A DNA stretch of 18,775 bases from DATKKX01 sp035542775. GTDB lineage: Bacteria > Planctomycetota > Phycisphaerae > UBA1845 > UTPLA1. The stretch lies in contig DATKKX010000164.1 of NCBI GenBank assembly GCA_035542775.1, forward strand, positions 1 to 18,775, given 5' to 3'. The notes under the pieces were generated by a model, which did no database searches, had not been told where the DNA came from, and was given only the letters and a program-made list of their open reading frames with translations. The position numbers and the translations under genes were made by a program. Numbering within the stretch: position 1 is the first letter of the stretch; every line of letters begins with the position of its first letter. Positions 7,333 to 14,279 of the stretch are shown piece after piece.

Positions 7333-7638
7333 TCACTCCACCTTGCCCTTGTACCTGCCGTCCCGCACGCCGTCTTCCGCATCAACGGCATCCACAACCT
7401 GTTTCATCTCCTCCCGGCTGACGACGCCCTTGGAGATCAGCAGGCGGACGACCGCCGCCAGGTACAGCCGCAGCTCGTCGTTCTCCACCTGGAGTCTGGC
7501 GATATCCGCCGCACCGCCGCCGCCGGAGGCGCGGCTTCTCTGGAGCTCGGCGCGGAGGCTGTCGATCTCGTTCTTCTGATCCGCCAGATCGAGCTGCTGT
7601 CCCAGATCGCCCAATAGAAAGAACCGTCCCCAACCCAT
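7333..7638 (-). CDS. Small coiled-coil protein (MGWGRFFLLG type)
   Basis: Hypothetical protein of 101 residues. The start at 7638 is fixed by GAGGAG seven bases upstream and by the distinctive N-terminus MGWGRFFLLGDLGQQLDLAD; upstream open frame residues are Arg/Cys-rich and run through a dispersed repeat. Residues 14-35 form a heptad-like stretch (QLDLADQKNEIDSLRAELQ), a Gly-rich hinge lies at 39-42, and a second helix runs 45-69 (ADIARLQVENDELRLYLAAV). SREEMKQVVDAVD follows. I recall similar small proteins in planctomycete genomes without a known function. It heads a same-strand set with the DUF4272 and DUF1963 genes. Confidence 0.78.
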   Translation of the reverse strand: MGWGRFFLLGDLGQQLDLADQKNEIDSLRAELQRSRASGGGGAADIARLQVENDELRLYLAAVVRLLISKGVVSREEMKQVVDAVDAEDGVRDGRYKGKVE

Positions 7639-7732
7639 GTGTGTCTCCTCTTGTCTCTGGCCGTCCCAGACAGGGTTGATGCCCCATGATGACCGTTGTT
7701 CACAAAATCGCCCACATCCGGCTTGCGCCCCA

Positions 7733-7816
7733 GCCCTGCTAAGGGCGTCAGTCAATAGCCGAGGGGCGTGAGCCCTCGGAGAACGGCACCCGACCACCGT
7801 GAAGCCCTGCAAGGGC
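7733..7816. repeat. Composite hairpin repeat
   Basis: Two similar small hairpins, GCCCT-GCTA-AGGGC (7733-7746) and GCCCT-GCA-AGGGC (7804-7816), each followed by GTCA or GACA, flank a larger one, CCGAGGG (7759-7765) with CCCTCGG (7773-7779). The arrangement resembles interspersed repeats I recall from planctomycete genomes; whether it is repeated elsewhere in this genome cannot be seen. Confidence 0.6.
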
Positions 7817-7953
7817 GACAGAAACGCCCCGACTCGTCGCCGCACTCTCATTTTCAGCCTGGAGGGCGAACCACGCCATCATGTCATCCTGGCGCGACAA
7901 CTCCTCGTCGCATCTACTCTAACAGGAATTCCCTCGCGCGTCTCCGTCAGTGG

Positions 7954-7973
7954 TGCCGACGCCCTCGTCGGCA
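7954..7973. repeat. Palindrome, 8-bp arms, 4-nt loop CCCT
   Basis: TGCCGACG (7954-7961) and CGTCGGCA (7966-7973) are exact reverse complements around CCCT. It is one of the set of 4-nt-loop palindromes in this window. Confidence 0.7.
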
Positions 7974-8018
7974 GCCTTTCAATGCCGCGGGTGGGACAGC
8001 AACGCGTGAACCCAAGCC

Positions 8019-8036
8019 GCCGGTGAGGGCACCGGC
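8019..8036 (+). repeat. GCCGGTG palindrome, copy 1
   Basis: GCCGGTG (8019-8025) and CACCGGC (8030-8036) surround AGGG. The same arms recur at 8672-8689 in the opposite orientation, as judged by the loop (CTCT, reverse AGAG). Confidence 0.7.
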
Positions 8037-8475
8037 TCCACGCCGACCGCCCCCCAGCCGCAGCCGGCATTTTCGATTTTCGGTTCTCGATTTTCGATTT
8101 TTGGCTTGCCCTCCGCCAAAAGTTAGGGTATAGTTAGCATAAGGAGTCTGTGTGCCCACATGCTTGAGCAGCGGGCAGATGGTCTGCCGCGGTTCTCGAG
8201 CAGGGCGAACGCGGGGGTATGCCGGTGCGCGCATTCCGCGCCCGGCGCCCACGTGCGACCGAAAATCGAGAGGCCGATCGTGACAGCCGTCTACCAGCAA
8301 AAGCAGGAACCACCCCACGGCGCTTGGTCTCTTGCCCCAGAACGCTCAGAAGTTGCGCCTGGTTGCGGCCAGTTGCATTTTTTCGGAGACCCGCACCAGC
8401 GCAACTGCCGCCGCGCCGCCTTGCCCTGGGCCTCCTGCGGCTGAAAGCTGATGGCTTATGGCTTTTCAACGTCCG

Positions 8476-8490
8476 CCCGCCGAAGGCGGG
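8476..8490. repeat. Palindrome, 6-bp arms, 3-nt loop GAA
   Basis: CCCGCC (8476-8481) and GGCGGG (8485-8490) flank GAA. No T-tract follows and no gene ends nearby, so it is not a terminator by position. Confidence 0.6.
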
Positions 8491-8671
8491 ACCGAGCTTG
8501 CGCGTCGTTGCGATGGTTTACACTTAAAAAACTTTTCCCGCCGTTTGCACTGGCCGCGAACAACCAACCGTCACCGTTCCACGGACGCCCCACGCTCGCC
8601 GTCTGCCCCGACCCACGGATAGCAGATATCGAAGATCGCATTCTCTGCCGTCCTTGGTCCCCCTCAGCGTC

Positions 8672-8689
8672 GCCGGTGCTCTCACCGGC
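8672..8689 (-). repeat. GCCGGTG palindrome, copy 2, inverted
   Basis: GCCGGTG (8672-8678) and CACCGGC (8683-8689) surround CTCT. Read on the minus strand it differs from the copy at 8019-8036 by one loop base. Confidence 0.7.
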
Positions 8690-8746
8690 AGTCCCGCGAC
8701 CCGCCACCACCTCGCCCCCTCAAACCCGCGACCCCTCCCCCTCAGT

Positions 8747-8774
8747 TTGACTTCGCCTCCTGCCCACCTATGAT
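8747..8774 (+). promoter_or_regulatory. Candidate sigma70 promoter for the GT2/BshC-like/rsmH operon
   Basis: TTGACT (8747-8752) and TATGAT (8769-8774) each match the consensus at five of six bases, with a 16-bp spacer. It is the best promoter match I found in the window and lies about 105 bp before the glycosyltransferase ATG, leaving a leader of roughly 100 nt. It also argues against the alternative upstream start at 8787, which would fall almost at the transcription start. Confidence 0.55.
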
Positions 8775-8879
8775 GCCAAAGACCACTTGGACGGGCGTGC
8801 GGGCCGCGGGCTTACCCCTGCGGCTTCGGCTGGGCCACATGGAGGGCCATCGGGGGCGGAGCGGGCCAGGGAAGAACGC

Positions 8880-9602
8880 ATGCGATTGCTTGTCGCCATC
8901 CCGGTCTTCAACGAGGAGCGGCACGTCTCCGACGTGCTCGCCCAGGTCGGCCGCTGGGCCGACGACATCCTGGTCGTCGACGACGGCTCCACCGATCGGA
9001 CCGGTGACATCCTCTCCGATACGCCCGGCATCGTCGTCATCCGCCACCCCGAGAACCGTGGCTACGGCCGCAGCCTCATCGATGCCTTCCACTACGCCCG
9101 CCGCGCCGACTACGACTGGCTCATCACCCTCGACAGCGACAACCAGCACGAGCCCGCGCGGATCCCCGCTTTCATCGATCAGGCCGCCCGCTGCGACGTC
9201 GATGTCGTCTCCGGATCGCGCTATCTGGTGGACCTGCCCGACAACACGCCCGCCCCCGAGGATCGCCGTCAGATCAACCGGCGGATCACCCGCATGCTCA
9301 ACCGCATCCTGGGGCTCTCGCTGACCGACGCCTTCTGCGGCTTCAAGGCCTATCGCGTCGCCGCCGTGTCGCGGCTCTCGCTGACCGTCGCCGGTTACGC
9401 CTTCCCGATGCAGTTCTGGGTCCAGGCCGTCGCCGCGGGCCTGCGGATCTGCGAGCTGCCCGTGCCGCTGATCTATAACGATCCTAACCGCCAGTTCGGC
9501 GGCCGCCTCGACGATCCCGAAGTGCGGCTCCGCCACTACATCGACGTCTTCCTTGAAAGCTATCGGGCATCGGCTATAAGGCGTGGGCGCGTGGCCGGAT
9601 GA
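8880..9602 (+). CDS. Glycosyltransferase family 2 (dolichol-phosphate mannosyltransferase-like)
   Basis: Predicted soluble GT-A fold glycosyltransferase of 240 residues that would transfer a sugar from a nucleotide sugar, often to a polyprenyl phosphate. It opens with the family signature LLVAIPVFNEE (3-13). VVDDGSTDRT (32-41) provides the nucleotide-binding Asp pair, and TLDSDNQHEP (83-92) contains the DxD metal-binding motif (Asp85, Asp87). LTDAFCGFKAYR (148-159) is the acceptor-side motif typical of DPM1-like enzymes. No C-terminal membrane segments are present. The ATG at 8880 is preferred over an upstream in-frame start at 8787 because family homology starts exactly there and AGGGAAG precedes it. 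The next gene starts 28 bp downstream. Donor and acceptor are unknown; the downstream wall genes make an envelope role possible. Confidence 0.88.
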   Translation: MRLLVAIPVFNEERHVSDVLAQVGRWADDILVVDDGSTDRTGDILSDTPGIVVIRHPENRGYGRSLIDAFHYARRADYDWLITLDSDNQHEPARIPAFIDQAARCDVDVVSGSRYLVDLPDNTPAPEDRRQINRRITRMLNRILGLSLTDAFCGFKAYRVAAVSRLSLTVAGYAFPMQFWVQAVAAGLRICELPVPLIYNDPNRQFGGRLDDPEVRLRHYIDVFLESYRASAIRRGRVAG

Positions 9603-9630
9603 GAATGAGCTTCCGGCGAGCATCCTCCCG

Positions 9631-11205
9631 ATGGCAACCAGACCCCAAACCGAGATCGACGCCCTCGCGGCCCCGCCCGACGACGGGGGCATTCTGCTAT
9701 GGCCGCGCGAGCCGTCGTTCACCAGTCTGATAGAAGCCAACCGCCGTCTGCGGCGGTCATACGCGTTCCCGATCCTCGGCAGGACCTTTGCCGACCTGGT
9801 GGCCGACGATCTGAACGGTCCGCCGATCGTCATGGCCGGCCATCAGCCCGCATTCATCCATCCCGGCGTGTGGGCCAAGATTGTCGTCGCCTCCAAGCTG
9901 GCGGCGAGCCTTGGTGCCGCGGCCCGCTTCCTCCTTGTCGACAGCGACGCCGCCCCCCGCACCGCCCTGACCTGGCCGGCGAGCGACGACGACTACTGCT
10001 CGATCGCCGGTGCCGCCGGCCCATCCTGGCCCGCGGGGCGATCCTACGAGCAGTTGCCCGCCGTTCCGAAAGATGCGTGGCGAGGCTTGTTCAATCGCGT
10101 GCCCGAGCGCTGGCAGGCCGACCCCGCCTCCGCCATGCCGATCTTCGTCCGCGTCTTTCTGGACGGATCCCCCGCTCCCGATTACGTCACCCGATGGATC
10201 AGCGGCATGACGGCCGTCGACCATATGCTCGAGATCGCCTCGCCGCGATTCGTCCGCGACAGCGAGCTCTGGTCCGTACAGCCGGCCTTTGCGGGTGGCG
10301 CCGCCTCGGCACTGACCGCTCACCTGCTCCTCCATGCGGACGAGTTCTGGGCAGCTTACAACACCGCCTTGGCGGCCTATCGTCAACGCCGCGGCATTCG
10401 CGGGCACCAGCACCCCATCCCCGATCTGATCCGCGACGGCGAGCGAACGGAGATGCCCTTCTGGGTCCTCCACGATTCGCAGCCCCGCCGACGGCTGTTT
10501 GTGTCGCGCGCCGGGGCCAGAGATCTCCAGCTCTGGGCGGCCGCCGAGCCGATCTGCATGCTCAGCCACGGCGACCTCGCCTCGAATCTGGTCGGTGCGT
10601 TGGCGGCGTGCCTGGGCCACTGGCGGATTCGTCCCCGGGCGCTCACGCTGACCATGTTCGCCCGCCTTTTCGCCTGCGACCTCTTCATCCACGGAATCGG
10701 CGGTGCCAAATACGATCAGATCACCGACGAGATCATCCGGCAGTTCTTCGGCGTCGAGCCGCCCGCCTACGCCTGCGTCTCGGCGACCTGCCGCCTGCCG
10801 CTGCGGACCTACCCCGTGACCGAGGCCGATCGGGCATCCTGTGTCCGCCTGTTGCGTGATGTGATGTACAATCCCCGGCGATGCCTCCCCGGAGGCGGTG
10901 TGAGTCCGGCCATTGCAGCCCTCACCGCCGGCCGAGCCAATGCCGTCGCCGAATCCGATCGTCTGCGACGTGACGACCCTCGCCGCCACGCCGCCCGCAA
11001 GGCCGCGTTCGAGCGGATCCGCCAGGCCAACGCCGATCTGCTCCGGCACGTGCCCGAGGCGATCGACCAGGCCAGGCGCCGCCTTGCCGAGATCGATGCC
11101 CAGCTCGCCCATAACGCCGTGGCGGGCAGCCGTGAGTGGTTCTTCGCGTTGTATCCGACATCAAAGCTGGTCAACCTCCGCGAGGCCCTGACCTCGTCGA
11201 AATAG
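9631..11205 (+). CDS. Uncharacterised BshC-like protein
   Basis: Protein of 524 residues, close to the length of BshC (about 540), the putative cysteine-adding enzyme of bacillithiol synthesis. Two segments align by eye with BshC. IVMAGHQPAFIHPGVWAK (66-83) matches the family's GGQQAGLLTGPLY region, followed by LGAAARFLLVDSDA where BshC has FWVAGEDHD. LTLTMFARLFACDLFIHGIG (338-357), then GAKYD, matches the RPLMQEFLIPTLAFIAGPGE region. A charged helical C-terminus (about 440-500) also fits. Overall identity is clearly low, so I assign a distant family relation, not the BshC reaction; no bshA or bshB is nearby. GTG at 9583 is an alternative start overlapping the previous gene by 20 bp. The stop is only 9 bp before rsmH, so these genes are surely one operon. 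Confidence 0.75.
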   Translation: MATRPQTEIDALAAPPDDGGILLWPREPSFTSLIEANRRLRRSYAFPILGRTFADLVADDLNGPPIVMAGHQPAFIHPGVWAKIVVASKLAASLGAAARFLLVDSDAAPRTALTWPASDDDYCSIAGAAGPSWPAGRSYEQLPAVPKDAWRGLFNRVPERWQADPASAMPIFVRVFLDGSPAPDYVTRWISGMTAVDHMLEIASPRFVRDSELWSVQPAFAGGAASALTAHLLLHADEFWAAYNTALAAYRQRRGIRGHQHPIPDLIRDGERTEMPFWVLHDSQPRRRLFVSRAGARDLQLWAAAEPICMLSHGDLASNLVGALAACLGHWRIRPRALTLTMFARLFACDLFIHGIGGAKYDQITDEIIRQFFGVEPPAYACVSATCRLPLRTYPVTEADRASCVRLLRDVMYNPRRCLPGGGVSPAIAALTAGRANAVAESDRLRRDDPRRHAARKAAFERIRQANADLLRHVPEAIDQARRRLAEIDAQLAHNAVAGSREWFFALYPTSKLVNLREALTSSK

Positions 11206-11208
11206 GAG
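11204..11208 (+). promoter_or_regulatory. Ribosome binding site fixing the rsmH TTG start
   Basis: AGGAG at 11204-11208 overlaps the stop codon of the preceding gene and lies six bases before TTG at 11215. No ATG or GTG occurs near the conserved EEHVPVL start, so TTG is the likely initiator. Confidence 0.75.
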
Positions 11209-11214
11209 CCCGCT

Positions 11215-12147
11215 TTGGCCGAGCCTTTTGAAGAGCACGTTCCGGTCCTGGGCGACGCGGTCGTCGAGCACCTCGCCGCCGCCTCGCCGCTACAGACCGC
11301 CTCCAAAAGCTGTGTTCTGGTCGACTGCACCCTGGGTCTTGGAGGTCATGCCGGCTTGATGTTGAGGCAGAACCCTGCCCTCCGCCTGATCGGGCTGGAC
11401 TTGGATGAGACTAATCTTGAAATCGCCCGCACCCGCCTGGCCGGCTTCGCCGATCGCGTCCGCCTGGTGCAGGCCAACTTTGCCGATCTGCGGGCGGTCC
11501 TGGATGAGTGCGGCGTCCCCCAGGCTGAAGGCATCCTTGCCGATCTGGGGCTGAGCAGTAACCAGTTGTTGGACCCGCAGCGGGGCTTCACTTTTGACGC
11601 CGACGGCCCCCTGGACATGCGGATGGACCGTGGCCAGCGAACCACGGCCGCGGACCTGGTCAATACTATGTCGGAAGGTGAGTTGTCGGATTTACTTTAC
11701 TTGCAGAGTCAGGAGCGCCACAGCCGAAGAATTGCTAAGAGAATATGTCAGGCTAGGCGCCAGGGGCGCCTGAACAGCACACAGATGCTGGCCAGACTCG
11801 TTGCAGCCGCGACCGGCGAAGGTTCAACCTCCCATCGCAGCCGCATCCACCCCGCCACACGGACCTTCATGGCCCTGCGGATATCAGTCAACAGCGAGAT
11901 CGACGCCCTCCGCCGGCTGCTGTCGCAGGCTCCAGCCTGCCTGGCCCCGGGCGGGCGGATCGGAGTGATCAGTTTTCACAGTGTCGAAGACCGGGTGGTG
12001 AAGCTGGACTTCCGTGACCGTTGTCGGGATGGCCTGTACCGCCTTGTTACCAAGAAGCCCGTCATCGCCGACGAGGAGGAGCGTACCCGGAATCCGCGGA
12101 GCCGGTCGGCGAAGTTGCGCGTCGCAGAACGCACCTCCGCCCCATGA
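11215..12147 (+). CDS. rsmH: 16S rRNA (cytosine1402-N4)-methyltransferase RsmH
   Basis: RsmH (MraW) methylates N4 of C1402 in the decoding centre of 16S rRNA using S-adenosylmethionine; its gene normally heads the dcw cluster. The 310-residue product has all hallmarks: EEHVPVL at the N-terminus (6-12), the SAM-binding VDCTLGLGGHAG (36-47), IGLDLDE (59-65) and GILADLGLSSNQL (106-118). RGFTFDADGPLDMRMD (123-138) and SFHSVEDR (253-260) follow, then the C-terminal NPRSRSAKLRVAER. Length and motif order are normal. Translation begins at TTG 11215 with a good ribosome site. Translation is likely coupled to the BshC-like gene, 9 bp upstream. A 256-bp spacer separates it from the LysM gene. Confidence 0.97.
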   Translation: MAEPFEEHVPVLGDAVVEHLAAASPLQTASKSCVLVDCTLGLGGHAGLMLRQNPALRLIGLDLDETNLEIARTRLAGFADRVRLVQANFADLRAVLDECGVPQAEGILADLGLSSNQLLDPQRGFTFDADGPLDMRMDRGQRTTAADLVNTMSEGELSDLLYLQSQERHSRRIAKRICQARRQGRLNSTQMLARLVAAATGEGSTSHRSRIHPATRTFMALRISVNSEIDALRRLLSQAPACLAPGGRIGVISFHSVEDRVVKLDFRDRCRDGLYRLVTKKPVIADEEERTRNPRSRSAKLRVAERTSAP

Positions 12148-12211
12148 CCCATACATAATAGTGTTCAGAGCCGACGGAACCATGAAAAACGGTCGCCTGC
12201 CGATACACACT

Positions 12212-12250
12212 TGCGTATCCGCATGCCGATGATATCTTTGTATATACGCA
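12212..12250. promoter_or_regulatory. Inverted repeat in AT-richer spacer before the LysM gene
   Basis: TGCGTAT (12212-12218) and ATACGCA (12244-12250) are reverse complements 25 bp apart, inside a stretch (about 12150-12260) visibly richer in A/T than its surroundings. A weak promoter-like pair, TTGCGT (12211-12216) and TATCTT (12233-12238), overlaps it. It could be an operator or a leader hairpin for the LysM-ftsL-ftsI genes; the evidence is pattern only. Confidence 0.35.
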
Positions 12251-12403
12251 TGTCGCGCAGCGTCGTGAAGCCGCCGGTAGGATGAGGCCAACTCGCGTTG
12301 GGCTGGCCCTGTCGGGGCGGCCGCCGCCGGCCCGCCGACCAAAACGGCAGAATCTGCGCGAGCTGCGAGGGAGCGGAGCTTTGTAGCACAGGGAGGTGCT
12401 TGA

Positions 12404-13768
12404 ATGACCAAAGAGACGAAGATCGGTCTGCTGGTCGGCCTCGCGTTCATCATCCTCTTCGCCATCATACTTTCCGAAAAGAGCGGTACTCGTGATGCCG
12501 GCCTGCCGCAGTTCGCACAGGCCGATGCCGCCCGGAAAGTCGGGCCGACGACCGGCACGGAAAAACCGTTGCACAACGCCGGTCGATTGCCGGTAGACTC
12601 GAAGCTTCCTCCGCCGGTCGAGCCGCGGCCGGCTCCGGTCAAGGTGGCCGAGGCGGCCAAACCTGCCGCTGAGCCGGCCCAGGCTGGCAAAGACCAGCCG
12701 CTGGAGACCGAATCCCTGGCCCGCCTCCTCAACCCGCCCGAGGGATCAACCGGGGCCGCGGCGGACAAGCCCAGGGAGGTGCCTTCCGTCAGTCTGGGTG
12801 AGGCGGTTGCCATTGCCCTTGACTCGGCGCCCCCGCCGATCGTCCCCAAGGCCGAGCAACCCGCCGAGAAAACTGCCTCGGCGCTGAAGCCCGCCGATGC
12901 CTCGACTGATCTGACTCCCACCGAGCCGCCGGCCGCTCCGGCGACGGAATCGCCGTCCAAGCCCGCCAGCGCCCTGCCCATCAAGACCACGCATGAGGTC
13001 CAGCCGGGCGAGAGCCTCGGGAAGATCGCCGCCAAGTACTATGGCCGGTCCACGCCTCAGCGGATCGAAGCTATTTACAACGCCAATCGCGACGTCATTA
13101 AGGACGTGAATGCCGTCAAGGCCAACACCAAGCTCAGTATCCCGGACCTTGGAGAAAAGAGCGATCAATTCGAGGCTGCCCCGGGCTTCACCGGCACGCA
13201 ACTCGCCGATGCCCGGAAGGCCGGCTTCGATGACAAGGTGATTGTCCCCCTCCCCATCGGGGACCGGATGCAGCCACGGGAGAAGCAGCGCGGTTCAGGA
13301 GGAAGCATGAGCCGCGCTGCCCCGGCTGCCGCCGAGAAGCCGACGGCCGACAAAGCGCCGCCTGAAAAGGGGGCGGTAGAAAAGCCAGCCGCGGCATCGG
13401 AAAAGGAGGCGACGGGAAAAGCGACAGCGGAAAAGGCAAAGACCGCCAAGTCCTCGGCGGAACCAAAGACAGGAAAGTCTCCAAAGGCGGACAAAAACGC
13501 CGCCGAGAAGCCCAAGAAGGACGAAGCCAACACCGCAAAGTACGAGTGGTACGAAGTTCAACAGAGCGACACGCTCGCCAAGATCGCCTCCCGCAAGCTG
13601 GGCGACCAAAAGCTGTACGGCGAAATCGCGCGGTTGAACAAAGATCGCATAGACGATCAGAACAGAATAAAGCCCGGCGTGAAACTCCGTCTGCCGGTCA
13701 AAGGAACAACAGGCGCTCGCGCGGAAAGCACGATATCAGCAACCTCGCCCGACCACGCGGAGCCGTGA
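12404..13768 (+). CDS. Membrane-anchored protein with two LysM domains
   Basis: Protein of 454 residues with one N-terminal membrane helix (about residues 7-24, IGLLVGLAFIILFAIIL) and an exported C-terminal part. LysM domains bind the glycan of peptidoglycan. The first spans about 197-248 (HEVQPGESLGKIAAKYYGR ... NTKLSIPDL) and the second about 382-431 (YEVQQSDTLAKIASRKLGD ... KPGVKLRLP). Long Pro/Ala/Lys-rich linkers lie at about 40-195 and 300-378; the second is almost pure Ala, Lys and Glu, as in a spacer crossing the wall. GGAGGTG five bases before the ATG gives a strong ribosome site. No catalytic domain is seen, so it probably anchors or senses peptidoglycan. Its place between rsmH and ftsL points to a role in division or wall growth. 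Confidence 0.92.
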   Translation: MTKETKIGLLVGLAFIILFAIILSEKSGTRDAGLPQFAQADAARKVGPTTGTEKPLHNAGRLPVDSKLPPPVEPRPAPVKVAEAAKPAAEPAQAGKDQPLETESLARLLNPPEGSTGAAADKPREVPSVSLGEAVAIALDSAPPPIVPKAEQPAEKTASALKPADASTDLTPTEPPAAPATESPSKPASALPIKTTHEVQPGESLGKIAAKYYGRSTPQRIEAIYNANRDVIKDVNAVKANTKLSIPDLGEKSDQFEAAPGFTGTQLADARKAGFDDKVIVPLPIGDRMQPREKQRGSGGSMSRAAPAAAEKPTADKAPPEKGAVEKPAAASEKEATGKATAEKAKTAKSSAEPKTGKSPKADKNAAEKPKKDEANTAKYEWYEVQQSDTLAKIASRKLGDQKLYGEIARLNKDRIDDQNRIKPGVKLRLPVKGTTGARAESTISATSPDHAEP

Positions 13769-13847
13769 GCCCGTCGGAGAGAAACCCGCTGTTCGCGCGA
13801 GTGTTCGGCGCGCCGCTCTGGGCGGCCGTGGCGCATGGGGCGTATCC

Positions 13848-13876
13848 TCGACCGACTTTCGCTGCCGGGGTATCAT
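13848..13876 (+). promoter_or_regulatory. Candidate promoter before ftsL
   Basis: TCGACC (13848-13853) and TATCAT (13871-13876) match the sigma70 boxes at four and five of six bases with a 17-bp spacer, ending about 31 bp before the ftsL ATG. It could let ftsL-ftsI be expressed apart from the LysM gene. Confidence 0.35.
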
Positions 13877-13907
13877 CTGAGCGGGGGTTGTGTCAGGAGA
13901 TCGGGGG

Positions 13908-14213
13908 ATGACTGTCGCCCGGGCACTCCTTGCGTTGGCCATGATGATGGCGGTTGGAGTCGCGATCGTCGTCATTCGCGAGGAATCTGCCAAAGTGGCA
14001 AACCGTGTCCAGCGGCTTCACGGCCGTCAGTTGGTCTACGAGCAGACCCTGTGGGCGCGGGAGATGGAGTTGGCCAGGTTGCGGACGCCCGATGAGATCC
14101 GTCGCCGGGCTCACGAGCTTGGCCTCGAGGTGGTCCCGCCGAAACCTGATCCCAACTCAAAGGAGGGCGGCGGCGGTGACAAAGCGGGTAAGTCGCGACG
14201 GACATCTGACTGA
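13908..14213 (+). CDS. ftsL: FtsL-like cell division protein
   Basis: Short bitopic membrane protein of 101 residues with the layout of FtsL, which joins FtsB and FtsQ in the divisome and activates septal peptidoglycan synthesis by FtsWI. A membrane helix covers about 4-23 (ARALLALAMMMAVGVAIVVI). It is followed by a coiled-coil stretch (24-60) and the typical end LRTPDEIRRRAHELGLEVVPP (58-78), then a charged Gly/Lys tail. Sequence identity in this family is always low, so the call rests on size, topology and position right before ftsI. I chose ATG 13908 because AGGAG (13895-13899) lies eight bases upstream; an in-frame GTG at 13890 would lie upstream of that site. Confidence 0.75.
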   Translation: MTVARALLALAMMMAVGVAIVVIREESAKVANRVQRLHGRQLVYEQTLWAREMELARLRTPDEIRRRAHELGLEVVPPKPDPNSKEGGGGDKAGKSRRTSD

Positions 14214-14279
14214 GTACGGGGCGCCCTCTGCGGGGGACGCCCAGCCTCACTGCTTGCGGTGAAGCGCGGTACTTAAGGA

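Larger units (their letters stand above)
7639..8879. other. 1.2-kb non-coding region rich in dispersed repeats
   Basis: No credible gene occurs between the coiled-coil gene and the glycosyltransferase. The region holds a composite hairpin repeat (7733-7816), palindromes at 7954-7973, 8019-8036, 8476-8490 and 8672-8689, a TTTTCGA-rich tract (8069-8102), and a 12-bp inverted repeat (8085-8096 and 8260-8271). A possible but isolated promoter-like pair is TTGCCC (8106-8111) and TATAGT (8129-8134), spacer 17. The glycosyltransferase promoter is at 8747-8774. Open frames here are Arg/Pro/Cys-rich and lack ribosome sites. Confidence 0.65.

Noticed and set aside
8106..8134. TTGCCC / TATAGT promoter-like pair
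   Set aside because: Spacing is good but no gene follows; the next start is about 750 bp away and has its own better promoter.
8160..8444. 94-codon plus-strand frame in the repeat region
   Set aside because: Cys/Arg/His-rich, no ribosome site, no family likeness, and it overlaps one arm of an inverted repeat.
8787..8879. Longer N-terminus for the glycosyltransferase
   Set aside because: The extra 31 residues are Gly/Ala/Arg-rich, unlike the family, and the start would lie only about 13 bases after the -10 box.
9757..11112. 451-codon open frame on the minus strand
   Set aside because: It is antisense to the BshC-like gene and made of Gly/Arg/Asp-rich runs with no family motif or ribosome site; it follows from GC-rich codon use on the other strand.
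9631..11205. Naming this gene bshC outright
   Set aside because: Only two short segments align by eye and the partner genes bshA and bshB are not seen; the reaction is not supported.
11884..13035. 383-codon open frame on the minus strand
   Set aside because: It covers the end of rsmH, the spacer and the start of the LysM gene, whose reading frames are clearly real; its composition is Ser/Gly/Ala-rich shadow.
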